Part shown: one piece after another, positions 36,744 to 46,257 of the stretch
How positions within the stretch are numbered: the stretch's first letter is position 1
Layout: every line of letters begins with the position of its first letter
Assembly (NCBI RefSeq): GCF_008033115.1
Contig: NZ_CP041203.1
Span: forward strand, 2,356,001 to 2,420,000
Direction: 5' to 3'
Origin: Cellulomonas sp. Y8
Lineage (GTDB): Bacteria > Actinomycetota > Actinomycetes > Actinomycetales > Cellulomonadaceae
DNA: 64,000 nt
The notes under the pieces: generated by a model
Database searches by the model: none
What the model was told of the DNA's origin: nothing
Seen by the model: only the letters and a program-made list of their open reading frames with translations
Program-made: the position numbers and the translations under genes

Positions 36744-38294
36744 TCACCACTGGGAGCGCGCGTAGTCCTTGAGGAAGCAGCCGTACAGTTCCTCGCCCGC
36801 CTCGCCGCGGACGATCGGGTCGTACACCCGCGCGGCCCCGTCGACCAGGTCGAGCGGCGCGTGGAACCCCTCCTCGGCGAGCCGCACCTTGGTCGGGTGC
36901 GGGCGCTCGTCGGTGATCCACCCGGTGTCGACCGCCGTCATGAGGATGCCGTCGGCGAACATCTCGGCCGCGCTGGTCCGGGTGAGCATGTTGAGCGCGG
37001 CCTTGCTCATGTTGGTGTGCGGGTGGCCCGGGCCCTTGTAGCCGCGGGCGAACACGCCCTCCATCGCCGACACGTTCACGACGTAGGTGCGCCGCGCCGG
37101 CGACGCGGCCATGGCGCCGCGCAGGCGGCTGACCAGGATGAACGGGGCCGTCTGGTTGCAGAGCTGGACCTCGAGCAGCTCCATCGGGTCCACGCCGTCG
37201 ACGGTCGCGACCCACGAGTTGGTCTCGGCGACGTCGGGGATGAGCCCGCCGGCGTCGATCGAGGTCCCGGCGACCAGCCGCTCCAGGCTCGCGGCCTCGG
37301 CGGTCAGCGACAGCGCGGTCAGCTCCTCCGCGGCGGCGCGCCCGGCCCGCTCGATCGCCAGCGCGGGGCTGCTCAGCTCGCTGACCGACCCGGCGAGCGC
37401 GCGGGGGTGCGCGTCGCTCGTGCGACCGAAGGTGGTGATCATCCGCGCGGCGTCCGCGTCCAGCGGGGCGTCCTCGGCGTCGGCGATCCGCGCGTACGCG
37501 CCCGGCGACCGCCGCACCGTCTGCGCGGCGTTGTTGATCAGGATGTCCAGCGGGCCCTGCGCGGCGACGTGGTCGGCGAGGGACACGACCTGCGCCGGGT
37601 CGCGGAGGTCGATGCCGACGACGTGCAGCCGGTCGATCCAGTCGGCGGAGTCGTCCATCGCGCTGAACCGGCGGACCGCGTCCTTGGGGAACCGGGTGGT
37701 GATCGTGAGGTCGGCACCGTCACGGAGCAGCCGCAGCGCGATGTACATGCCGATCTTGGCGCGGCCGCCGGTCAGCAGCGCGCGCCGGCCGGTGAGGTCG
37801 GTGCGGGCGTCGCGCTTGGCGTGGTGCAGCGCCGCGCAGTCCGGGCACAGCTGGTGGTAGAACGCGTCGACGACCGTGTAGTCCTGCTTGCAGACGTAGC
37901 AGGCGCGCGGCCGGATGAGCGTCCCGGCGATGGCGCCGGTCGCCGACGACGTGATCTGGATGCCGGCGGTCTCGTCGTCGATGCGGCCCGGGCTGCCGGT
38001 CGCGGTGGCGGCGACGACGGCGGCGTCGGCCTCGGCGACCAGCCGGCGCTTCTCCCCGCGGCGGTGCTTCTTGGCGGCCTTGAACATCGCGGACGCGGCG
38101 CGGCGGGCGGCGGCGTGCTGCGGGTGCGTCTGCGGCAGGGCGGCGACCTGGTCGGCGACGCGCAGGAAGGTGGCGAACTCGGCGGGGTCGACGCCGGGCG
38201 CGTCGGCCGCCGCGACGAGGTCGGCGGACGCGAGGTCGAGGTCCTCGTCGGGCCCGTCCGGGTGCTGCGCGGGCGTGGTCGTCTGCGCGCTCAT
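36744..38294 (-). CDS. Atypical SDR oxidoreductase with zinc ribbon and altered active site
   Basis: A 516-residue protein. The N-terminal ~125 residues are helical. A four-cysteine cluster (Cys132-x2-Cys135 ... Cys150-x2-Cys153) looks like a zinc ribbon. A Rossmann SDR domain begins with LLTGGRAKIGMY (175-184), and ILINNAAQTVRRSPG corresponds to NNAG. VNVSAMEG supplies the Ser. In the usual YxxxK position the sequence is HTNMSKAAL, so Tyr is replaced by Thr while Lys remains. I recall the same HTNM(A/S)KAAL pattern in related fungal and bacterial proteins, so it may be a family trait. The substrate is unknown. ATG start at 38294. Confidence 0.82.
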   Translation of the reverse strand: MSAQTTTPAQHPDGPDEDLDLASADLVAAADAPGVDPAEFATFLRVADQVAALPQTHPQHAAARRAASAMFKAAKKHRRGEKRRLVAEADAAVVAATATGSPGRIDDETAGIQITSSATGAIAGTLIRPRACYVCKQDYTVVDAFYHQLCPDCAALHHAKRDARTDLTGRRALLTGGRAKIGMYIALRLLRDGADLTITTRFPKDAVRRFSAMDDSADWIDRLHVVGIDLRDPAQVVSLADHVAAQGPLDILINNAAQTVRRSPGAYARIADAEDAPLDADAARMITTFGRTSDAHPRALAGSVSELSSPALAIERAGRAAAEELTALSLTAEAASLERLVAGTSIDAGGLIPDVAETNSWVATVDGVDPMELLEVQLCNQTAPFILVSRLRGAMAASPARRTYVVNVSAMEGVFARGYKGPGHPHTNMSKAALNMLTRTSAAEMFADGILMTAVDTGWITDERPHPTKVRLAEEGFHAPLDLVDGAARVYDPIVRGEAGEELYGCFLKDYARSQW

Positions 38295-38406
38295 GCGCCG
38301 TCCGTCCTGGGGTGGGGAGAAGGCGCCGCGGTCGCGCGGGGCCCGGAGGATCCTACGGCGCGGACCGCCGCGAGCCCACGGTGCGTCTGGTCACACCGCG
38401 GCCGGC

Positions 38407-39441
38407 TCAACCCTGGCGCTCGCGACCCCGCCGCCCGCGCCGCCCACGCCGCCCGCCCGCGAGCCGCGCCCGGCGCTCCTCCTCGCGCTTCGAGTACGTG
38501 GCCGCGCGGATCGCGTCGTCCGACTCCAGCCCCGACCCGAGGCCGCCGCCCACGGTCGCGGCCGAGGCCACGAACCAGGACAGCAGGAACAGGTCGCCGT
38601 ACCCCAGCGTGCTGCCGAGGTAGCCGCCCATGACGGCGGGGTCGAGGACGAACAGCGCCCAGGCCAGGTTGACCACGTAGAGCATGAGGTAGCAGACGAC
38701 CACCCCGATGACGAGGGTCACCAGCGTCGAGGTGTTGTAGAGGCGGGACCGCTCGCGGGCCTCCGGGGAGGAGTCGTCCGGCCGGTCCCACAGCTGCCCG
38801 TCGACCACGAGCCACCCGACGACCAGGGCCACGGAGGCGACCGTCGCCACCGCGAGGCGCCACGTCGACAGGGACCCGGCGAGGAGCCACACCGTGGAGT
38901 TGATCGTGGCGACGGCGCCGGTCGCGAGCGCCGCGACGAGCGCGGACTTCAGGCCGGGGACGAGGAGCCACGGCCGGTTGGCGAGCACCATGCCCACGAG
39001 GAGCCGCCCGCGGCCCCGGACGCGGGGCAGCGGCACCCGCTCGTCGTCGGACGAGGTGGCGTCCGCCATGCCGCCGACGAGCTCCCGGACCGCGTGCCGG
39101 GCACGCGCATGCATCCGGAGGCCGCCGAGGGCGGGCAGCGACAGGACCGCCGCCCGGCCGCCCGGGTCCACCTTGGTCAGCAGGTACCGGCCGTCGTCGT
39201 CGCGCAGCGGCAGCTCGGTGAGGCCGACCACGAGGTCCCAGCCGTGCCGGCTCGCGTGCTCGGCCAGCCGGTCGATCGCGGTGCCGACCTCCTCCGAGCC
39301 CACGGTGAACGGCTCGCTCACCACGTCGACGTCCCAGGTCGCGCGGTCCGGTCCGCGCGGCGGGTCGAGGTCGCCCATCTGCTGGGCGATCTCGGTGGGT
39401 GACGCGGGATCGGCCACCAGGCCGACGCGGATCGGGTCCAC
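38407..39441 (-). CDS. Multi-pass membrane protein of unknown function
   Basis: A protein of about 344 residues. The N-terminal ~130 residues are soluble alpha/beta (RVGLVADPASP, GWDLVVGLTELPLRDDDGRYLL). About five hydrophobic helices follow (LLVPGLKSALVAALATGAVATI, TWRLAVATVASVALVVGWLVV, LVTLVIGVVVCYLMLYVVNLAW and others). The tail is extremely basic ([18 protein letters not shown]), probably binding nucleic acid or phospholipid on the cytoplasmic side. I do not recognise a named family. Both GTG at 39441 and TTG at 39450 are possible starts. Confidence 0.72.
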   Translation of the reverse strand: MDPIRVGLVADPASPTEIAQQMGDLDPPRGPDRATWDVDVVSEPFTVGSEEVGTAIDRLAEHASRHGWDLVVGLTELPLRDDDGRYLLTKVDPGGRAAVLSLPALGGLRMHARARHAVRELVGGMADATSSDDERVPLPRVRGRGRLLVGMVLANRPWLLVPGLKSALVAALATGAVATINSTVWLLAGSLSTWRLAVATVASVALVVGWLVVDGQLWDRPDDSSPEARERSRLYNTSTLVTLVIGVVVCYLMLYVVNLAWALFVLDPAVMGGYLGSTLGYGDLFLLSWFVASAATVGGGLGSGLESDDAIRAATYSKREEERRARLAGGRRGRRGRRGRERQG

Positions 39442-39481
39442 CCGCGTCAACGTATCCGCGGGCCGCCCCGGCGGCGACCGC

Positions 39482-39865
39482 TCAGGCCGGGTCGGACGAC
39501 CCCGCGAGGGTGCGCAGGACGGTCGCGTGCCGGACCAGGAACGCCCGCTCGTCGAGCTTCTTGCGCCGCAACCAGCCGGTGACCTCGTCGTTGTGCTTGC
39601 TCGCGTTGCAGGACGCGCACGCCGGCACGACGTTCTCGAGCGTGTAGCGGCCCCCTCGGGAGATCGGCAGGACGCAGTCGCGCTGCAGAGCCGGGCCGGG
39701 GGCCCCGCAGTACGCGCACGCGCCGCCCCACGCGGCGACGAGGTCCGCCCAGTCGGTCGCGGTCAGGTCGTTGTCGGCGAGCGCGACCCGGCGCCGGCGG
39801 CGCTTCGCGTAGCGCGCGCGGGTCGACGGCGACGCCCCGGACGAGACCTTGCGACGGCGGACCAC
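39482..39865 (-). CDS. HNH nuclease-like protein with an altered catalytic residue
   Basis: A 127-residue protein with a very basic N-terminus ([12 protein letters not shown]). The McrA-like HNH zinc scaffold is CAYCG ... CASCN, two CxxC pairs. The segment [18 protein letters not shown] is typical. The catalytic His of the usual DHVxP motif is Cys here ([11 protein letters not shown]). It lies upstream of and divergent from the cold-shock gene by about 100 bases. Nuclease activity is therefore uncertain. Confidence 0.82.
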   Translation of the reverse strand: MVRRRKVSSGASPSTRARYAKRRRRRVALADNDLTATDWADLVAAWGGACAYCGAPGPALQRDCVLPISRGGRYTLENVVPACASCNASKHNDEVTGWLRRKKLDERAFLVRHATVLRTLAGSSDPA

Positions 39866-39966
39866 GCCGCGACGCTACCGCCCCGCCACCCCGGGGCAGT
39901 TCGTCCCGCGCGGGCGTCGGGGGGACACTGGGGGCAGCAACCGCCATCACCACGAGGAGTACCACC

Positions 39967-40926
39967 GTGCCGCAGGGAACCGTCCGCTGGTTCGACACCG
40001 AGCGAGGGTTCGGCTTCATCGCGCTCGGCGACGACGCCGAGGACCTGTTCGTCCACGCGTCCGAGATCGTCGGCCAGGAGGGCCCGACGTCGCTGCGCGA
40101 GGGGCAGTCCGTCGAGTTCGAGGTCGGCGAGGGCGACCGCGGCCCCCAGGCGCGCCAGGTCCGCGTCACGGGCGACGTGCCGGCGGACGCCGCGCTCGGC
40201 GTGCTCGGCACCGTCAACTGGTACGAGCCGGCGAAGGGCTACGGCTTCCTCACCCGCGAGGACGGCCAGGAGATCTTCGTGCACAGCTCGGCGATCGTCG
40301 GTGGCGGCGTGCTCACCGACGGCCAGCCCGTCGCGTTCCTGGTCGTCGAGGGCGAGAAGGGCCCGCAGGCCGACCACGTGCTGCCGCTCGCGGCCGGCGC
40401 CGGCGTGGGCGCGCCCCGGGGCGCCGCGCTGAACGACGGCGCCGACGGCACCGTGACCTGGTACGACGCGGGCAAGGGCTTCGGCTTCATCACCCCTGAC
40501 TCCGGCGACCAGGACATCTTCGTCCACGCCCGCACGCTCACCGGCGGGCTGACCGAGCTCGCCGAGGGCGACCGGGTGAGCTACCGCGCCTCGGAGGGCG
40601 AGAAGGGCCTGCAGGCCCAGGGCGTGCGCCTGGTCGGCGGCTCCGGTCGCGGCGGGCGCGGCGCGCCGTCCCGCGGCGACCGCCCGTCGCACGGCGGCCA
40701 GGACCGCTCGTCCCGCACGCCGCAGCGCGGCGGCCAGGGCGTCGTCGCGCGCTACGACGCGGAGCGCGGCTTCGGGTTCATCGCGCCCGACGACGGCGGG
40801 CCGGACCTGTTCGTCCACGTGTCGGTCCTGCAGCGCGAGGAGGCGCTCTACGAGGGCGACCGCGTCCGGTACCAGGTGCGGCAGAGCGACCGCGGCCCGC
40901 AGGCCGACCGGGTCGAGCTGATCTGA
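39967..40926 (+). CDS. Protein with four tandem cold-shock domains
   Basis: A 319-residue protein built from four CSDs. CSD1 (about 1-66) has [16 protein letters not shown] and [12 protein letters not shown]2 (~79-140) has [16 protein letters not shown] and [12 protein letters not shown]3 (~158-223) has [16 protein letters not shown] and [12 protein letters not shown]4 (~256-319) has [16 protein letters not shown] and [12 protein letters not shown]1 and RNP2 aromatic residues are intact in every copy. A Gly/Arg/Ser-rich linker ([14 protein letters not shown]) precedes CSD4. Ordinary bacterial Csp proteins have one such domain and act as RNA or single-stranded-DNA chaperones. Four linked domains would give high avidity for long RNA. 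Confidence 0.93.
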   Translation: MPQGTVRWFDTERGFGFIALGDDAEDLFVHASEIVGQEGPTSLREGQSVEFEVGEGDRGPQARQVRVTGDVPADAALGVLGTVNWYEPAKGYGFLTREDGQEIFVHSSAIVGGGVLTDGQPVAFLVVEGEKGPQADHVLPLAAGAGVGAPRGAALNDGADGTVTWYDAGKGFGFITPDSGDQDIFVHARTLTGGLTELAEGDRVSYRASEGEKGLQAQGVRLVGGSGRGGRGAPSRGDRPSHGGQDRSSRTPQRGGQGVVARYDAERGFGFIAPDDGGPDLFVHVSVLQREEALYEGDRVRYQVRQSDRGPQADRVELI

Positions 40927-40942
40927 CCTCGCGCCCGGCCCG

Positions 40943-41827
40943 TCACCGCGACAGGTGCGCCGTGAGGAACCGGCCCGCCCGGTCCAGCGCGTCGTCGGCC
41001 TCCTGGAGCTGCCCGGCGAAGTGCTGGAAGACGTGCGGCGCGCGGGCGACGACCTCGAGCGTGACGTCCAGGTGCGCTGCCGCCGCGCGCGCGGCGAGCC
41101 GGGTGGCGTCGTCGAGCAGCACCTCGTTGGTCCCGACCTGGACGAGGAGCGGGGGCAGCCCGGCCAGGTCGGCCAGCAGGGGGCTCGCGAGCGGGTGCGC
41201 GGGGTCCTGCCCGCCGAGGTAGCGGGTCGCGTGGGCGGCGACGTCCGCGGCGTCGAAGATCGCGTCGTCCGCCTCCTTGCCGCGCAGGCTGTCGCCGCTC
41301 AGCGTGAGGTCCACCCACGGCGACATGAGGACCGCCGCGGCCGGCTGCGGCAGACCCGCGTCGCGCGCCGCCACCAGCAGCGCGAGGGCGAGGCCGCCGC
41401 CCGCGGAGTCGCCCGCGACCGCCACCCGGCTCGCGTCCCCGCCCCCGTCCAGGAGCGCCCGGTAGGCGCCGAGCGCGTCGTCGACCGCGGCCGGGAACGG
41501 GTGCTCGGGCGCGAGCCGGTAGTCGACCGAGTACGCCACCGCGCGCGTCCGGCGTGCGAGCGCGGTCGCGATCCCGGAGCCCGAGCGGGCGGAGCCGATG
41601 ACGTAGCCCCCGCCGTGCAGGTAGAGGACGGCGGCGCCCACCGCGTCCGGCGCGGCGAGGCGCAGCACCGGCACCCCGCCGAGGCGGGTCTCGGTCGCGG
41701 TGACGTCGTCCGCGACAGGCCGGGCGGCGAAGCTCTCGAAGCCGGCGCGCTGCTCCGCGAGGTCGTGGGGGCCGGGCGGCGCGCTGCGCAGCGCGGCGTC
41801 GACGGCGGCGAGCTGATCCCGGGACAT
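40943..41827 (-). CDS. Alpha/beta hydrolase, hormone-sensitive-lipase family esterase
   Basis: A 294-residue esterase. The oxyanion motif is [15 protein letters not shown], the nucleophile elbow is [12 protein letters not shown], and the acid and His fall in [14 protein letters not shown] and [22 protein letters not shown] is diagnostic of the HSL (family IV) group, which splits short-chain esters. ATG at 41827 with an AGGAGG complement just upstream. It is divergent from a MarR regulator and separated from it by two palindromes, so it is the likely target. Confidence 0.92.
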   Translation of the reverse strand: MSRDQLAAVDAALRSAPPGPHDLAEQRAGFESFAARPVADDVTATETRLGGVPVLRLAAPDAVGAAVLYLHGGGYVIGSARSGSGIATALARRTRAVAYSVDYRLAPEHPFPAAVDDALGAYRALLDGGGDASRVAVAGDSAGGGLALALLVAARDAGLPQPAAAVLMSPWVDLTLSGDSLRGKEADDAIFDAADVAAHATRYLGGQDPAHPLASPLLADLAGLPPLLVQVGTNEVLLDDATRLAARAAAAHLDVTLEVVARAPHVFQHFAGQLQEADDALDRAGRFLTAHLSR

Positions 41828-41857
41828 GGCGACCTCCTGGCGGGCGTGACGGAGTAG

Positions 41858-41907
41858 ATTCCTGGGCAACTACCCGGGATGGAGATGTATTCCTGGGAAT
41901 CCATCTC
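41858..41907. promoter_or_regulatory. Twin palindromic operator between esterase and MarR genes
   Basis: The main site is a 26-bp near-perfect palindrome (41882-41907). Its core is ATTCC-TG-GGAAT and its outer blocks are GAGATG and CATCTC, all centred on the same point. A second, looser site pairs ATTCCTGGG (41858-41866) with CCCGGGAT (41873-41880). The ATTCC(T)GGG half-site recurs, as expected for two dimers of the MarR protein controlling both divergent genes. Confidence 0.75.
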
Positions 41908-41922
41908 GATAGAGGAGAGCGC

Positions 41923-42354
41923 GTGGCGGTCGACGCGGGCGCGGTGCTGATCGACCTGGTGCGCGTGGAGACGCGCCTCTACAACGCCGTGGACGTCCGG
42001 CTCAAGGAGGCGGGCGGCCTGGCGCTGCCCCAGCTCGAGCTGCTCGGCGTCGTCCGCGACGTCCCGGGCTGCCGGGTGCTCGACGTCTCGCGCGCCATCG
42101 GCATCACCGTCGGCGCGGCGAGCAAGGCCGTCGACCGCCTCGAGGCGAGCGGCTGGTGCCGGCGCACGCTCGACCCGGACGACCGGCGCTCGTCCACGCT
42201 GTCGCTCACGCCGCTCGGCGTCGCCGCGGTCGAGCGCGCGACTCCCGTGTTCGAGGAGGCGTCGCGCGCGGCGCTCGCGGCACTGCTGCCCGCGGACGAC
42301 CTCGTGCAGCTCGGGCGGCTGCTGCGGACGCTCCGGGGCGCCCTGGCGCCCTGA
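41923..42354 (+). CDS. MarR family transcriptional regulator
   Basis: A 143-residue winged-helix protein. It has LPQLELLGVVRDVPGCRVLDVSRAIGITVGAASKAVDRLEASGWCRR (helix-turn-helix) and the wing DPDDRRSSTLSLTPLG. A C-terminal dimerising helix ends LVQLGRLLRTLRGAL. GTG start with AGAGGAGAG upstream. It is divergent from the esterase gene and probably represses both from the shared palindromes until a ligand, perhaps an ester or aromatic acid, binds. Confidence 0.9.
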   Translation: MAVDAGAVLIDLVRVETRLYNAVDVRLKEAGGLALPQLELLGVVRDVPGCRVLDVSRAIGITVGAASKAVDRLEASGWCRRTLDPDDRRSSTLSLTPLGVAAVERATPVFEEASRAALAALLPADDLVQLGRLLRTLRGALAP

Positions 42355-42407
42355 GCGCTCCCGGAGGGGCGTGCGGGCATGGCGGGAACAATCCGCCCCG
42401 CAGCGGA

Positions 42408-42492
42408 GTTGAGCCCCAGCAGACTCAAGTTCGCAGCCGTGGAGTTGCACCGCGACCGACCGCGGCGCAGACTTGAGCGCAGCAGGCTCAAG
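42408..42492 (+). promoter_or_regulatory. Two HAIR-type operators for HspR upstream of dnaK
   Basis: The second site, CTTGAGC-N7-GCTCAAG (42472-42492), fits the HAIR consensus (CTTGAGT-N7-ACTCAAG) in spacing and core. The first, GTTGAGC-N8-ACTCAAG (42408-42429), has one extra spacer base. Both spacers contain CAGCAG. They lie 68 and 131 bases before the dnaK ATG, where HspR is known to bind in Streptomyces and mycobacteria. HspR is encoded at the end of this operon. Confidence 0.85.
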
Positions 42493-42559
42493 GCGCCACC
42501 GCCCCGGCTCGGGACGGCCGCAGCGCCGGACCACGCAGCACGAACGAAGGAGCACAGAC

Positions 42560-44429
42560 ATGGCACGAGCAGTCGGCATCGACCTGGGCACCACGAACTC
42601 CGTGGTCGCCGTCCTCGAGGGCGGGGAGCCCACCGTCATCGCCAACGCGGAGGGCTCGCGGACGACCCCGTCGGTCGTCGCGTTCTCCAAGACCGGCGAG
42701 GTGCTCGTCGGCGAGGTGGCCAAGCGCCAGGCCGTCACCAACGTCGACCGCACGATCTCGTCCGTCAAGCGCCACATGGGCACGGACTGGTCCGTCGAGA
42801 TCGACGACAAGAAGTACACCGCGCAGGAGATCTCGGCCCGCGTGCTCGGCAAGCTGAAGCGCGACGCCCGAGGAGTACCTGGGCGAGCCCGTCACCGACG
42901 CGGTCATCACCGTCCCGGCGTACTTCAACGACGCCGAGCGCCAGGCGACCAAGGACGCCGGCCAGGTGGCCGGGCTCAACGTCCTGCGCATCGTGAACGA
43001 GCCGACCGCGGCCGCCCTCGCCTACGGGCTGGAGCGCGGCAAGGAGGACGAGCTCATCCTCGTCTTCGACCTCGGCGGCGGCACGTTCGACGTCTCCCTG
43101 CTCGAGGTGGGCAAGGACGACGACTTCTCGACGATCGAGGTCCGCGCGACCTCCGGCGACAACCGCCTCGGCGGCGACGACTGGGACAACCGGATCGTCG
43201 AGTGGCTGGTCGGCCAGGTGAAGAACTCGACCGGCGTCGACCTGTCGAAGGACAAGATCGCCCTGCAGCGGCTGCGCGAGGCGGCGGAGCAGGCCAAGAA
43301 GGAGCTGTCGTCCGCGACCAGCACCAACATCAGCCTGCAGTACCTCTCGATGTCCGAGAACGGCCCGATCCACCTGGACGAGAAGCTCACCCGGGCGCAG
43401 TTCCAGCAGATGACGGCCGACCTGCTCGAGCGGACCAAGGCGCCGTTCAACGCGGTCATCCGCGACGCGGGCATCAAGCTGGCCGACATCGACCACGTGG
43501 TGCTCGTCGGCGGCTCGACCCGCATGCCGGCCGTGGCCGACGTCGTGCGCGAGCTGACCGGTGGCAAGGAGCCGAACAAGGGCGTCAACCCGGACGAGGT
43601 CGTGGCCGTGGGTGCCGCGCTCCAGGCCGGCGTCATCAAGGGCGACCGCAAGGACGTCCTGCTGATCGACGTGACCCCGCTGTCCCTGGGCATCGAGACC
43701 AAGGGCGGCGTGATGACCAAGCTCATCGAGCGCAACACGGCCATCCCGACCAAGCGCAGCGAGATCTTCTCGACGGCCGAGGACAACCAGCCGTCGGTGC
43801 TGATCCAGGTGTTCCAGGGCGAGCGCGAGTTCGCGCGGGACAACAAGCCGCTGGGCACGTTCGAGCTGACCGGCATCGCGCCGGCCCCGCGCGGCGTCCC
43901 CCAGATCGAGGTCACCTTCGACATCGACGCGAACGGCATCGTGCACGTGTCCGCCAAGGACCGCGGCACGGGCAAGGAGCAGTCGATGACGATCTCCGGC
44001 GGCTCCGGCCTGCCGAAGGACGAGATCGACCGCATGGTCAAGGAGGCCGAGGCGCACGCCGCCGAGGACAAGAAGCGTCGCGAGGAGGCGGAGACCCGCA
44101 ACTCCGCCGAGCAGCTGGTCTACTCCACGGAGAAGCTGCTCACCGACAACGACGACAAGCTGTCCGAGGACGTGAAGACCGAGGTCCGCTCGGCCGTCGA
44201 CGACCTGAAGAAGGCGCTCGAGGGCGACGACCTGGCCGAGGTCACCGCGAAGCAGACCGCCCTGGTCACCGCGTCGCAGAAGATCGGCGAGGCGCTGTAC
44301 TCGGCGAACCAGCAGCCCGAGGGCGCCCCGGCCGGCGAGCAGCCGGCCGACGGCCCGACGGCGTCGTCCGCGCAGGACGACGACGTGGTGGACGCCGAGA
44401 TCGTCGACGACGAGGGCGACAAGAAGTGA
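42560..44429 (+). pseudogene. dnaK: Chaperone DnaK (Hsp70), one frameshift
   Basis: Hsp70, the central ATP-dependent chaperone. The N-terminus [21 protein letters not shown] is followed by [25 protein letters not shown]. After the break come [51 protein letters not shown] and the substrate domain. The C-terminus is an acidic Asp/Glu-rich tail ([17 protein letters not shown]). The frame is lost at the CCC at 42867-42869 (residue ~102), where GACGCCCGAGGAG should read GACGCCGAGGAG (DAEEYLGEP). Removing one C gives a normal 622-residue protein. Because DnaK is normally indispensable in actinobacteria, an artefact is likely. The stop overlaps grpE. Confidence 0.93.
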
Positions 44430-45055
44430 CCGACCAGCCGAACCCGCAGGGGCGCGATCCCGAGGAGGAGGCCCCGCGCGTGACCGACAAGCGGCGCATC
44501 GACCCGGAGACGGGGCAGCTGCGCGAGCCGACCGCCGAGGAGCAGGTCCTGGCCGAGGCCGAGGCGGCGGCGACCGCCGCCGAGGAGGCCGTGGTGCTGG
44601 AGGGCCTGGTCGAGGCGCAGAAGCTCGCCGCCGAGCGGCTCGACGAGCTGCAGCGGCGGAACGCCGACTACTTCAACCTCGAGCAGCAGTACTCCGCGTA
44701 CGTGAAGCGGTCCAAGTCCGAGGCGGTCACCGCCCGGGACCAGGGCGTCGCGTCCGTCGCCGAGGCGCTCATCAGCGTCCTCGACGACATCGAGCTGGCC
44801 CGCCAGCACGGCGACCTGGTCGGCCCGTTCGCGTCGATCGCGGAGAAGCTCGAGGGCACCCTCGGGCGGTTCGGCATCGAGCGCTACGGCGCCGCCGGCG
44901 AGCCGTTCGACCCGCAGGTGCACGAGGCGCTCATGCACGGGCACTCGGCCGACGTCACGGAGCCGACGGTGCAGCAGGTGCTGCAGCCCGGCTACCGCAT
45001 GGGCGAGCGCGTGATCCGCGCCGCCCGGGTGGCGGTCGTCGACCCGGAGGCGTGA
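44426..45055 (+). CDS. grpE: Nucleotide exchange factor GrpE
   Basis: A 209-residue protein. An acidic, disordered N-terminal third is followed by a long helix ([41 protein letters not shown]). The GrpE core ends in [41 protein letters not shown], the family signature. It releases ADP from DnaK. The GTG at 44426 overlaps the dnaK stop (GTGA). A second GTG at 44480 could be an alternative start. A hairpin follows before dnaJ. Confidence 0.95.
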   Translation: MTDQPNPQGRDPEEEAPRVTDKRRIDPETGQLREPTAEEQVLAEAEAAATAAEEAVVLEGLVEAQKLAAERLDELQRRNADYFNLEQQYSAYVKRSKSEAVTARDQGVASVAEALISVLDDIELARQHGDLVGPFASIAEKLEGTLGRFGIERYGAAGEPFDPQVHEALMHGHSADVTEPTVQQVLQPGYRMGERVIRAARVAVVDPEA

Positions 45056-45080
45056 CGGGCATCATCAGGACCCACCGGCA

Positions 45081-45107
45081 GGGGCCGCGTCGTCACGGCG
45101 CGGCCCC
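45081..45107 (+). terminator. Intercistronic hairpin grpE-dnaJ
   Basis: A perfect 9-bp stem, GGGGCCGCG with CGCGGCCCC, closes on a 9-base loop 26 bases after the grpE stop and 76 bases before dnaJ. It may attenuate transcription or protect the dnaK-grpE message. The genes downstream still belong to the same heat-shock unit. Confidence 0.6.
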
Positions 45108-45182
45108 GGCCGTGGGGTCCACCCCGGTCCGGGGCCGGACGCAGGCCCCGGGGGACCGGACGAGAGAGCGGAAGGAGGCGTC

Positions 45183-46193
45183 GTGAGCGGTCAGGACTGG
45201 CTGGAGAAGGACTTCTACGCCGTGCTCGGCGTCGCCAAGGACGCGGACGCGGCCACGATCAAGAAGGCGTACCGCAAGCTCGCCCGCACCATGCACCCCG
45301 ACCACAACCCGGGGGACGCGGCGGCGGAGGCGAAGTTCAAGGAGGTCGGCGAGGCCTACGCGGTGCTCTCCGACCCCGAGCAGCGGCAGCAGTACGACCA
45401 GCTCCGGGCGATGGCCGGCGGCGCGCGGTTCCGCGCGGGCGCGGGCGGCCCGGGTGGTGCCGGCGGCGCGAACGGCGGCTTCGAGGACCTGTTCGGCGGG
45501 GTGTTCGGCGGCGGCGCCGGCGGCACCCGCGTGCGGTTCCCGCAGGGCGCGGGCGGCGGCACCGCGGGCGGCAACGGCGGGTTCGAGGACCTGCTGGGCG
45601 GCCTGTTCGGCGGGGGCGGCGGCTTCGGCCAGGGCCGCACCGCCCGGCGCGGCGCCGACCTGGCGGCCGTGACCACGCTGCCGTTCCGGCAGGCGGTCGA
45701 GGGCTCGACCGTCGCGCTCGGCGTCGAGGGGCGGACCGTCAAGGCCCGCATCCCCGCCGGCGTCCGGGACGGCCAGAAGATCCGGCTGCGCGGCAAGGGC
45801 CGCCCCGGGGAGAACGGCGCGCCCGCGGGTGACCTCGAGGTCACCGTGCGCGTGACGCCGCACCCGGTGTTCGCGCTGGACGGCAACAACCTCCGGGTGA
45901 CCCTGCCGGTCGCCTTCGACGAGGCCGCGCTGGGCGCCGAGGTGCCCGTGCCGACCCTCGACGGCGGGCAGGTGCGCCTGAAGATCCCGGCGGGCACCCC
46001 GTCGGGCCGGACGCTGCGGGTCAAGGGCCGCGGCGTCACCACGGCGAGCGGCACCGGGGACCTGCTGGTCACGGTGCAGGTCGTCGTCCCGCAGCGGCTC
46101 AGCGCCGCCGCGAAGGAGGCCGTGCAGGCGTTCGGCATCGCGACGTCCGGCGAGGACCCGCGGGCCGACCTGCTGGCGCGGGCCAAGGACTGA
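45183..46193 (+). CDS. dnaJ: DnaJ-type co-chaperone without zinc-finger domain
   Basis: A 336-residue Hsp40. The J domain (residues 8-75) has the HPD motif at 38-40, which stimulates DnaK ATPase. A Gly/Phe-rich region follows (~80-150, with repeats of GGFEDLFGG and GGFEDLLGG). C-terminal peptide-binding barrels contain [19 protein letters not shown] and [19 protein letters not shown]. The four CxxCxGxG repeats of classical DnaJ are absent, so this is a class B (CbpA-like) protein, as usual in HspR operons. The GTG start at 45183 has GGAAGGAGG nearby. Confidence 0.95.
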   Translation: MSGQDWLEKDFYAVLGVAKDADAATIKKAYRKLARTMHPDHNPGDAAAEAKFKEVGEAYAVLSDPEQRQQYDQLRAMAGGARFRAGAGGPGGAGGANGGFEDLFGGVFGGGAGGTRVRFPQGAGGGTAGGNGGFEDLLGGLFGGGGGFGQGRTARRGADLAAVTTLPFRQAVEGSTVALGVEGRTVKARIPAGVRDGQKIRLRGKGRPGENGAPAGDLEVTVRVTPHPVFALDGNNLRVTLPVAFDEAALGAEVPVPTLDGGQVRLKIPAGTPSGRTLRVKGRGVTTASGTGDLLVTVQVVVPQRLSAAAKEAVQAFGIATSGEDPRADLLARAKD

Positions 46194-46200
46194 CGGGCCG

Positions 46201-46226
46201 GCGCCCGGGGCACAGGCCCCGGGCGC
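46201..46226 (+). terminator. Intercistronic hairpin dnaJ-hspR
   Basis: An 11-bp perfect stem, GCGCCCGGGGC with GCCCCGGGCGC, and tetraloop ACAG lies seven bases after dnaJ. It may reduce read-through into hspR. Confidence 0.6.
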
Positions 46227-46257
46227 GCCGGCCGACCGACCGGAGGAGGTGGCGGAG

